Part shown: in pieces, positions 27,665 through 34,116 of the stretch
Position numbering within the stretch: position 1 is the first letter of the stretch
How the letters are laid out: every line of letters starts with the position of its first letter
Assembly (NCBI RefSeq): GCF_013284055.1
Contig: NZ_CP054143.1
Location: 1,984,001-2,048,000 of the forward strand
Length of the DNA: 64,000 bases
Reading direction: 5' to 3'
From: Deefgea piscis
Lineage (GTDB): Bacteria; Pseudomonadota; Gammaproteobacteria; Burkholderiales; Chitinibacteraceae
Notes under the pieces: generated by a model
Database searches by the model: none
Seen by the model: only the letters and a program-made list of their open reading frames with translations
Told to the model about the DNA's origin: nothing
Program-made: the position numbers and the translations under genes

Positions 27665-27795
27665 ATTGATCAATCTGGCTGCGGGCGGCTGCGGTTGGCG
27701 ATTTGGGCTTGCTGCTTGCCGCGAGCATCGCTGTTTCACTTTGAGCGTTGCCAGTGGCTTAGACGCCTTGCCATACAACTTTTATACGGGGTATA

Positions 27796-27993
27796 TCAAT
27801 GACCCTTAACAACTTCACCAGCTTTAAGGCGATACGTCGTGCCACAGTATGGGCATTGGGCGGCGCCAGTTTTGCTAACATCGAGAAACACGCGAGGATG
27901 CGAATTCCAGCTGCTCATTTCTGGCATTGGGCAATGCAGTGGCAAGTCTTTAGCCAGTACTTCGATGTCTTTTTGCGATTCTTTAACGCTCAT
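27796..27993 (-). CDS. Small zinc-finger (CHCC type) protein
   Basis: 65 residues from the ATG at 27993, which has a CGGAG ribosome site; the open frame continues upstream without support. Metal ligands fit the zf-CHCC pattern: Cys21, His32, Cys47 and Cys50 (HCPMPEMSSWNSHPRVFLDV...QCPYCGTTYRL). The family is related to the small NDUFS6-type zinc proteins and is common in betaproteobacteria, where the gene typically lies between ilvE and waaF as it does here. The molecular role is not established. Confidence 0.9.
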   Translation of the reverse strand: MSVKESQKDIEVLAKDLPLHCPMPEMSSWNSHPRVFLDVSKTGAAQCPYCGTTYRLKAGEVVKGH

Positions 27994-28044
27994 AGTTGAA
28001 CTCCGAATGAGGATTTTGTAGGGGTTAGCTCGCTGCATTGTATC

Positions 28045-28108
28045 TAAAAAAACGCCGAGACTCATCGGCTGTCAGCCATCGTGCAGCTGATGCGGTTAGA
28101 TCGGCGTT
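28045..28108 (-). terminator. Probable terminator of ilvE
   Basis: On the minus strand AACGCCGA pairs with TCGGCGTT, followed by a run of T. The loop is 42 nt long and contains a smaller stem, which is unusual for an intrinsic terminator. Confidence 0.5.
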
Positions 28109-28162
28109 GTTCTTAGCGGTGGGTCTGCGGCAAAAAACCGTCAACCCACCCAACGGTGTTTA

Positions 28163-29083
28163 TCAGCAGGCAGTGAGCCAATCGGCATGGTGGCTGTTAC
28201 GGCCTTGAACGATATCAAAATAACGCTTTTGGATTTCAGTAGTGATCGGGCCACGGCTACCGCAACCAATGGTGCGGTTATCCAGTTCGCGAATCGGCGT
28301 GACTTCAGCGGCAGTGCCGGTAAAGAATGCTTCGTCACAGATATACACTTCATCACGGGTGATGCGTTTTTCGATGACTTGCAGGCCCATCTCAGTGGCG
28401 ATTTGGAAAATCGTATTGCGGGTAATCCCGTCCAAGCACGAGGTCAAATCTGGGGTGTACAGCTTGCCAGCACGCACGACGAAAATATTTTCGCCCGAGC
28501 CTTCAGCGACAAAACCATCCACGTCCAGCAGCAGCGCTTCGTCGTAACCATCGGCGGCAGCTTCATCGTGCGCCATGATTGAATTCATGTAATTGCCGTT
28601 GGCTTTGGCTTTACACATCGTCACATTCACGTGGTGGCGCGAAAAGCTCGACGTTTTAACGCGAATGCCTTTGGCCAAACCATCTTCACCCAAATACGCA
28701 CCCCAAGGCCAAGCGGCAACGATAATGTGCACGTCTTTTTTTGGTGGCGCGATGCCGAGTTTTTCTGAACCGTAAAACGCCATTGGGCGCATATAGCCCG
28801 ATTTTAAGCCGTTTTCTTTAATCACCGCGATGTGCGCGGCGTTAATTTCTTCGCGAGTAAACGGCAAAGTCATATTCAGAATTTTGGCCGAATTAAACAG
28901 GCGATTGGTGTGATCTTGCAGGCGGAAGATCGCAGGGCCGGTACTGGTTTCGTAAGCGCGAACGCCTTCAAAAACGCCCATGCCGTAATGCAAAGTGTGG
29001 GTCAGCACATGGGTCGTGGCTTCGCGCCAAGGTACCATTTTGCCGTCATACCAAATAACGCCGTCGCGATCTGCCATTGACAT
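28163..29083 (-). CDS. ilvE: Branched-chain amino acid aminotransferase
   Basis: 306 residues of a class IV PLP aminotransferase, the usual bacterial IlvE length. The N-terminal ADRDGVIWYDGKMVPWREATTHVLTHTLHYGMGVFEGVRAY is diagnostic. The PLP lysine is in KAKANGNYMNSIMAHDEA, and EGSGENIFVVRAGKLYTPDLTSCLDGITRN and FFTGTAAEVTPIRELDNR complete the active site. It performs the last step of valine, leucine and isoleucine synthesis. A GGAG ribosome site supports the first of two close Met codons. It probably leads a unit with the small zinc-finger gene and waaF, although the hairpin at 28045 would reduce read-through. Confidence 0.96.
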   Translation of the reverse strand: MSMADRDGVIWYDGKMVPWREATTHVLTHTLHYGMGVFEGVRAYETSTGPAIFRLQDHTNRLFNSAKILNMTLPFTREEINAAHIAVIKENGLKSGYMRPMAFYGSEKLGIAPPKKDVHIIVAAWPWGAYLGEDGLAKGIRVKTSSFSRHHVNVTMCKAKANGNYMNSIMAHDEAAADGYDEALLLDVDGFVAEGSGENIFVVRAGKLYTPDLTSCLDGITRNTIFQIATEMGLQVIEKRITRDEVYICDEAFFTGTAAEVTPIRELDNRTIGCGSRGPITTEIQKRYFDIVQGRNSHHADWLTAC

Positions 29084-29371
29084 CGATGCTCTCCTGCCTG
29101 AGTTCTGGGTTTCTAATAAAGACGGTGATTGTAACTTAAAAATAGGGGATTCTGCGTAGCGCCGTACACAGAGTTACATGTGGCTGGTCGTGCTGTAAGA
29201 CTTGTGGTGTAAACCCCACGTTGCAGCGGATTTGCGGGGATTAAATCAATGCTTCGGCGCTTATTTTTTTGGCAGTATGGGCGGCGTATTGCCGCTCATA
29301 AAATCACGACGCGCGGTGAATACGCGCGCGTCGTTGATGGCTTGGCTGCGGCTACACCGCTGGTAGGGGGA
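29084..29371. other. Intergenic region between ilvE and rnk
   Basis: 288 bp. It contains several short inverted G/C stretches (for example GACGCGCGGTGAATACGCGCGCGTCG near 29310-29334). It carries the ilvE ribosome site. No gene, tRNA or clear terminator was recognised. Confidence 0.3.
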
Positions 29372-29782
29372 TTAACGATGAAACTTACCCATCGCCTCTG
29401 GCTGTTTGACGACGTCTAAAATTCGTAGTTCAAGTTCTCGCCCGCCCGGCACTTGCCAATGAATCGATTGACCAACCGAGAGCCCCAAAAGCGCACTGCC
29501 GACGGGCGCCAAAATTGAAACCGATCCCGCTGCGCCGCCTTCATCGGGGTAAACCAGCGTGAGTTCAGACAAAGCACCGCTGGCGTCTTCAATAAAGCGC
29601 ACGGTTGAATTCATTGTGACTAAGCCCGGAGGAATTTGCGTTGGCTCAAGCACATTGGCCCGATCCAGTTCATTTTGCAGAGCGGCTAAGCCTGGGCTAT
29701 TTTTCGCCGCTGCTGAATGCATTAATTTTTCGATTCGCGCTAAATCAAGGCTTGAAATAGTAATTGAGGGTTGCTGATCCAT
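29372..29782 (-). CDS. rnk: Nucleoside diphosphate kinase regulator (Rnk, GreA/GreB-related)
   Basis: 136 residues from the ATG at 29782, supported by AAGGAAA; the frame continues upstream without a better site. The N-terminal half (ISSLDLARIEKLMHSA) is the short Rnk coiled segment. The C-terminal half is the GreA/GreB FKBP-like domain: VTMNSTVRFIEDASGALSELTLVYPDEGGAAGSVSILAPVGSALLGLSVGQSIHWQVPGG. Rnk binds RNA polymerase in competition with Gre factors and was first noted as a regulator of nucleoside diphosphate kinase. It is a single gene. The 288 bp before ilvE hold G/C-rich inverted stretches but no recognisable gene. Confidence 0.9.
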   Translation of the reverse strand: MDQQPSITISSLDLARIEKLMHSAAAKNSPGLAALQNELDRANVLEPTQIPPGLVTMNSTVRFIEDASGALSELTLVYPDEGGAAGSVSILAPVGSALLGLSVGQSIHWQVPGGRELELRILDVVKQPEAMGKFHR

Positions 29783-30112
29783 GACGATTTCCTTAAGAAA
29801 ATAATTCAAAAAAAAAGCCAAGCATCGCTCGGCATTGATTTGGCTATTCTCTCAAAGCCTGACAAAAAGTCATTGTTAATAATCGGCTTGAATTAAAAAT
29901 TAAAGTTAGATTTTTATTGTTTTTCTTATTTAAAAATAACTGCATTAGTAATTTATTTTTGTTGGCGGGTTTTATGCCAAAAAGCCAACAACCAGCAAGA
30001 CGATGAATCAAGCAGCAGCCGGCTTGCTAGGGTCTGTTGACGTTTGGTTTGCCTAGAAGTGTTATTGGCACTCTGGTCAAGTCGGCTGCAGATCAATTGG
30101 CTGTAGATCGAC
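29783..30112. other. Intergenic region downstream of the small envelope genes and upstream of rnk
   Basis: 330 bp, A/T-rich around 29870-29960 where the rnk promoter should lie. The right part contains the 22-bp repeat at 30029-30050. No gene was recognised. Confidence 0.35.
30029..30050. repeat. 22-bp inverted repeat, left copy
   Basis: AGGGTCTGTTGACGTTTGGT and the next two T match, in inverted orientation, 31416-31437 at 21 of 22 positions. The pair encloses 1.4 kb with two small secreted-protein genes and a short palindromic element. It resembles terminal repeats of an insertion element, but no transposase lies between the copies. Confidence 0.75.
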
Positions 30113-30490
30113 CTACTGTAGTGTTAGCCGCGCTTGTTCTAATTTTTGCCCAGCAAGCGTGTATTGAATAATGGCGACGCTGCCAGCGAGTGCCGCAAAA
30201 TCGCCCTGAGTACTGAGTTGATTGCCCCCGCTCGGTGTAAGTGCAACTCGGCGTTGTTGTTGCTGGTTTTGTAAAATCACCACCGCACTGGCGCCGCTGG
30301 TTTTGATTGGGCGGCCGTCATGATCTTTGAGATACAGCGTGAGTGAATCAGGGCGGTAACTGAGTTCCAGTTGATGGCCTGCGGCAGATTCTTTGACTGT
30401 GCCGCCGTGTTCGGCTTGAATCGGGATATCGCTGTGTGCATAGAGATTGCTGCAAGCTAACAGCAGGGTAAAAAGCAGGGATTTATTCAT
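30113..30490 (-). CDS. Small periplasmic protein of unknown function
   Basis: About 125 residues from the Met at 30490 (a second Met lies two codons upstream). A typical signal peptide (KSLLFTLLLACSNLYAHS) is followed by a mature region with AEHGGTVKESAAGHQLELSYRPDSLTLYLKDHDGRPI, a pattern seen in small periplasmic proteins encoded beside metal-efflux genes. It may be a beta-sandwich with the two early histidines near the mature N-terminus as possible metal ligands. The long upstream open frame overlaps the neighbouring gene and is not used. The gene lies 79 bp downstream of the cysteine-rich secreted protein gene on the same strand. Function not known. Confidence 0.65.
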   Translation of the reverse strand: MNKSLLFTLLLACSNLYAHSDIPIQAEHGGTVKESAAGHQLELSYRPDSLTLYLKDHDGRPIKTSGASAVVILQNQQQQRRVALTPSGGNQLSTQGDFAALAGSVAIIQYTLAGQKLEQARLTLQ

Positions 30491-30569
30491 GGTCATGATT
30501 CTTGTTGGTGGTGGCGAAGAAGGCATGCTTGAGATGAAGCAACATGCCCAAGTCTCGCGGTGGTGAAGT

Positions 30570-30818
30570 TTAACGATTGTTTTCGCAAAAATTATGGAAG
30601 TTTTCCGCGGTGAGCTCGAGATCATTGTCGATTAATACTTTGCTGGGGCGTACACATTGTTTTTGTTTTACGCACCATGAATAGCCTTCTTCACCCACGC
30701 AGCCATGATTGTCTTTGGCCAGTTGGGTGCGCTCGGTTGTCGCGCTGGCGCTGGCTAAACCGGCAACAAGCAGGAATCCCAAACCGAGGAGTCCGTATTT
30801 TTTAGTAGTAAATTTCAT
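30570..30818 (-). CDS. Small secreted cysteine-containing protein with a GYxWC motif
   Basis: 82 residues. A signal peptide (YGLLGLGFLLVAGLASASA) precedes a mature protein of about 57 residues with four cysteines. The sequence CVGEEGYSWCVKQKQCVRP fits a short domain, C..GYxWC.....C.RP, that I have seen in small exported bacterial proteins; two disulfides are plausible. A GAGG ribosome site precedes the ATG. It is the first gene of a pair with the periplasmic protein downstream and lies inside the 22-bp inverted repeats. The function is not known; a peptidase-inhibitor-like fold is only a guess. Confidence 0.7.
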   Translation of the reverse strand: MKFTTKKYGLLGLGFLLVAGLASASATTERTQLAKDNHGCVGEEGYSWCVKQKQCVRPSKVLIDNDLELTAENFHNFCENNR

Positions 30819-30877
30819 GGGTATACCTCGCTATGCGTTTATTTATAGTGTTTAAAGCTAGATACCTAATTATTTAG

Positions 30878-31156
30878 GGCAGTGTTCAGATTACGTGTTG
30901 ATGGTTTTAAGTGCCTGCGGCACGGCTGTTTACAGTCGCAGTCAGTGGCGGCACCCTCTTTCTTTGACTCGCCAAAGAAAGAGGGGGAAAGAAAGGCGAC
31001 CCGAGCGCGCCCAGCTCCGCTGTGCCCTCGATCGTCGTGAGCCAAACGATATAGCTGTTTGTCTCTGACTCACTCGGTGCGCTTAGACGGGTTTTTAAGC
31101 CCCAGCTCGACGTGCGCGGCACAACATCAACATCAACACCAAACCTGAACATTGCC
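30878..31156. mobile_element. MITE-like element 1 with ~25-bp terminal inverted repeats
   Basis: The left end (30878-30902, starting GGCAGTGTTCAGATTACG) and the right end (31132-31156, reverse complement GGCAATGTTCAGGTTTGG...) are imperfect inverted repeats. The same ends bound the element at 51801-52009. Inside is a 13-bp perfect palindromic stem CCCTCTTTCTTTG / CAAAGAAAGAGGG (30954-30966 / 30973-30985). No transposase and no clear target duplication are visible. Confidence 0.65.
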
Positions 31157-31415
31157 TGACTGAGTTGTTAATTGCTACTGGAATTGTCGGTGTGGAATTA
31201 CCTTTTGGGTTTAGCTTATTTTGTCAGCGATTGCCAGCCTAGGGGAGGTCAATACGGGTAATAGCTTAGCGAATAAGCCGAGCCAGCGATAAAATTTGTG
31301 ATTGGGCTTTGCGCTTTGCGCGGTGCATCGTACCTTGTCGCAAGCTGACTTAGAATGACGATGTGGCGCTGACTACGCTTTGCTTCACCGCGAAAATTGC
31401 GTAAGCCGCAGCGGA

Positions 31416-31437
31416 AAACCAAACGTCAACAAACCCT
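31416..31437. repeat. 22-bp inverted repeat, right copy
   Basis: Reverse complement of 30029-30050 with one mismatch (T for C). It lies 110 bp upstream of the usg start. Confidence 0.75.
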
Positions 31438-31546
31438 CGGTGATCTTTACTCGTTTTATCGGGCCAGACCGAGTAAAATGCGGCCTTCACCGCCCATACG
31501 ATGATGTGTATGTGGCGGTTGTTTTTTTGATACTTGGAGTGGGTCT

Positions 31547-32470
31547 ATGTCTGAAGCTATTGCAGTTGCTCTTGTTGGGGCTGATACCCCTGCATCTCAA
31601 GCATTTTTAGATGTATTGGGTGAAATGCCATTGGCTTTGACCGCACTGTATCCTTTGTCGGATGATGAAGACGCTGTCTCGGTTGAGTTGCGCCATCAAA
31701 GCTTGCCGATGATTGATGTTGCTAGTTTTGATTGGAAAAAAGCCGACGCGGTGGTGTTTATTGGCGCGCCGGAATTAGCTAAACGTTATGCCCAAGCGGC
31801 GTGTGATGCCGGTGCGGCGGTGATTGATTTAACAGGTGCCACCGCCAGCAAATCGGGTAAGCCACAGCGCGGCCAAATTGTGGGTTTGCCGCATGTGTTG
31901 ACGTCAATGATGTCAGCGCCATTGGCGGCATTGCAAGCCGTGGGGGCGATTGATTTTGCTGGCGCAACAGCGATGTTGTCGGTGTCCGAAGACGGCCAAG
32001 CAGCGATTGAAGCGCTGTCGATGCAAACGCGGCAATTGTTTGCGCAGCAAGAAGTGGAGCTAGCCGGTTACCCTAAGCGTTTGGCGTTTAATTTATTACC
32101 AACGGCCGATTGTGGTGAAGAAGCGCGAATTAGTGCCGAACTGATTGCCGTAGGTACGCCAGTAAACTGCATTACCGTGAGCCGTGTACCGGTGTTTTTT
32201 GGTCATGCAGTCAGCATCAATGTGTTGATGCATGACGTGGTAACGCTGGCGCAAGTTGAGGCGGCAATCCAAGCCTCACCGGCGCTGTATTACCTGAAAG
32301 CCGACGGCGCCGCCGGCATTGCGACGCCACAAGACGCGATTGGTGGCGACAAAGTGTGGCTCAATCAATTGCAAGTGGCGGCTGATGGTCGTTCAGTACA
32401 AATGTGGTTGGTGGCCGATAATGCGCGCTTGCCAGCGCGTGCGGCAGTGTTGCTATTGGCTTTGCTGTAA
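31547..32470 (+). CDS. usg: Aspartate-semialdehyde dehydrogenase-like protein without the catalytic cysteine (USG-1 family)
   Basis: 307 residues, with the Rossmann start AVALVGADTPASQAFLDVLGE and the Asd-type C-terminal block VSRVPVFFGHAVSINV. In true Asd the second domain opens with a cysteine nucleophile in a NxNC motif; here the equivalent stretch reads GLPHVLTSMMSAPLAAL and has no cysteine, as in the USG-1 proteins usually encoded between leuB/asd and truA. It is therefore predicted not to reduce aspartyl phosphate. Here it is isolated from other biosynthetic genes and follows a repeat-rich region. A GGAG ribosome site supports the start. Function unknown. Confidence 0.85.
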   Translation: MSEAIAVALVGADTPASQAFLDVLGEMPLALTALYPLSDDEDAVSVELRHQSLPMIDVASFDWKKADAVVFIGAPELAKRYAQAACDAGAAVIDLTGATASKSGKPQRGQIVGLPHVLTSMMSAPLAALQAVGAIDFAGATAMLSVSEDGQAAIEALSMQTRQLFAQQEVELAGYPKRLAFNLLPTADCGEEARISAELIAVGTPVNCITVSRVPVFFGHAVSINVLMHDVVTLAQVEAAIQASPALYYLKADGAAGIATPQDAIGGDKVWLNQLQVAADGRSVQMWLVADNARLPARAAVLLLALL

Positions 32471-32509
32471 CGCGGTTTTGCGGCTTGGCCGTGAAGCGAT
32501 AAGTGCAGG

Positions 32510-32590
32510 CAAAAGTTTCCGTGCATCGTTGCTTCGCCTTGTCGTACGTGTGTACTGTCTGCGGCCTTGCGCCTTGCGTGAAAAATTTTG
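32510..32590. repeat. Dispersed hairpin repeat, copy 2 (between usg and rlmD)
   Basis: The left end CAAAAGTTTCCGTGCATCGT is the reverse complement of the right half of the repeat at 26490-26535. The right end GCCTTGCGTGAAAAATTTTG resembles its left half, but a stretch of about 30 bases is inserted between them. Confidence 0.65.
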
Positions 32591-32617
32591 CTCAGTTACT
32601 TAGCCGCTGACTTGCCG

Positions 32618-32657
32618 AAAAAATGCCGTTCATCTTACGATTGAACGGCATTTTTTT
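32618..32657. terminator. Bidirectional terminator between usg and rlmD
   Basis: AAAAAATGCCGTTCA and TGAACGGCATTTTTTT form a long stem with a nine-base loop. A tract and T tract allow use by both convergent genes. Confidence 0.9.
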
Positions 32658-32686
32658 ATGGCTTCAATACTGCGCTTGCGGTGGGC

Positions 32687-34012
32687 TTATTCTTTTTCGA
32701 ACCAAGCAATACTTTCCACATGCGCGGTATGTGGGAACATATTAATCACGCCAGCGTTTTTGAGTGTGTAGCCTTTTACATTGACCAAAATATCCGCGTC
32801 GCGCGCCAAGGTAGCTGGGCTGCATGAGACATAAACAATGCGTTTAGGGCCGTGCTCAATACTGATTGATTGGCATAAAGCCATGGCGCCATCGCGTGGT
32901 GGATCGATCAGCATTTTGTCAAAACGACCGAGCTTATCGAGCCATTCTTCGGTCATTTCAAATAAGTTGGCGATTTCATAGCTAGTGAGGTGATCGAGCT
33001 GATTGTGAATCGCTCCTTCTAGCGCGCGTTCAACCAATTGCTTGCTGCCTTCCATACCCAGTACTTTGGCACCGCTACGCGCAATTGGTAGCGTGAAATT
33101 GCCCAAACCACAGAACATATCGGCAATGATTTCACCCGGTTGCGGATCGAGTAAACTCATTGCGCGCGCCACCATAACGCGATTAATTGCATAATTGACT
33201 TGGGTAAATTCAGTCGGTTTGAACGGCATTTCGATGCCAAATTCAGGCAGTGAATACGTCAGTGCTGGCGCATCGAGCGGGTAGAGTGGGTAGGCTGAAT
33301 CGGGGCCTTTGGGTTGCAACCAGATTTGCACTTGCCAGCGGTCGGCATAGGCTTTAAATAAGGCCAAGTCCGCGTCGTTAATGTCGGTCATCACGCGAAA
33401 CACCAGCACGGTGACGTTCTCGCCGACGGCCAGCTCGATTTGCGGCATGTCGTTGACAATCGATAGCGCGCTGATTAATTCACGCAGCGGCAATAATTGA
33501 TCGGACATGGATTTGGGTAACACATGGCATTCACGCATATCGGCGATAAAGCCAGAGCGGCGCTCATGAAAGCCAACTAAGACTTGTTCTTTTTTTGCCA
33601 CATAGCGCGCTGAGAGTCGACCGCGCGAGCGATAACCCCAAGCTTGACCATAAATGGCGGGCAGCATCGATTCGGCGCTGACCTTGCCAATACGGCGTAA
33701 ATTGTCTTCGAGAATGCGCTGTTTGGCAGCCACCTGTGCGCCAAATTCCATATGTTGCATCGAACACCCACCGCAAACACCAAAGTGTGGACATTTGGGC
33801 TTAACGCGCATAAAGCTGTCATTATGAATGGTAATTGCTTGCGCGTTTTCAAAGCTTGGCTTTTTGCGATAGCTACTAAACGTAATCGTTTCAAAAGGTA
33901 AGCCACCATCAATAAAAATGGTTTTACCTTCGTAGCGCGCTACGCCGTGGCCTTCATGGTCAAGCGATTCAACTGTGGCAATGGGGTTGGTTTTGGGTGC
34001 AGATGGATTCAT
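32687..34012 (-). CDS. rlmD: 23S rRNA (uracil-1939-C5)-methyltransferase
   Basis: 441 residues. An N-terminal TRAM domain is followed by the iron-sulfur cysteines Cys74, Cys80 and Cys83 ([16 protein letters not shown]), with a fourth in MRECHVLP. The SAM-binding motif [17 protein letters not shown] and the catalytic Cys397 in [12 protein letters not shown] show a full RlmD/TrmA-type methyltransferase that modifies U1939 of 23S rRNA. No frame problems. It is divergent from the GAF hybrid kinase gene. RlmC and RumB-like relatives lack the full N-terminal TRAM domain, so RlmD is preferred. Confidence 0.95.
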   Translation of the reverse strand: MNPSAPKTNPIATVESLDHEGHGVARYEGKTIFIDGGLPFETITFSSYRKKPSFENAQAITIHNDSFMRVKPKCPHFGVCGGCSMQHMEFGAQVAAKQRILEDNLRRIGKVSAESMLPAIYGQAWGYRSRGRLSARYVAKKEQVLVGFHERRSGFIADMRECHVLPKSMSDQLLPLRELISALSIVNDMPQIELAVGENVTVLVFRVMTDINDADLALFKAYADRWQVQIWLQPKGPDSAYPLYPLDAPALTYSLPEFGIEMPFKPTEFTQVNYAINRVMVARAMSLLDPQPGEIIADMFCGLGNFTLPIARSGAKVLGMEGSKQLVERALEGAIHNQLDHLTSYEIANLFEMTEEWLDKLGRFDKMLIDPPRDGAMALCQSISIEHGPKRIVYVSCSPATLARDADILVNVKGYTLKNAGVINMFPHTAHVESIAWFEKE

Positions 34013-34116
34013 GACGAACTAATTCAATTAGACAGTTGCATAGTATAACGCAGTCAATGCTGCGCTTGGTGCTGAGTCATACTCGGCGTGATTTTTGCTC
34101 AATATTTAGGTTGGCA

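Larger units (their letters stand above)
30819..31546. other. Non-coding region with repeat elements upstream of usg
   Basis: 728 bp with no gene I can support. It contains the 279-bp terminal-inverted-repeat element (30878-31156), the right copy of the 22-bp repeat (31416-31437) and A/T-poor sequence between them. A reading frame of 81 codons at 30907-31152 on the minus strand lies wholly inside the element and looks like a by-product of its palindromes. Confidence 0.5.

Noticed and set aside
30907-31152. 81-codon frame inside MITE-like element 1
   Set aside because: It spans palindromes and terminal repeats of the element and has no ribosome site; the frame is a by-product of repeat sequence.
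30029-31437. Intact insertion sequence between the 22-bp inverted repeats
   Set aside because: No transposase-like frame (DDE, tyrosine or serine type) is present in the 1.4 kb between the repeats.
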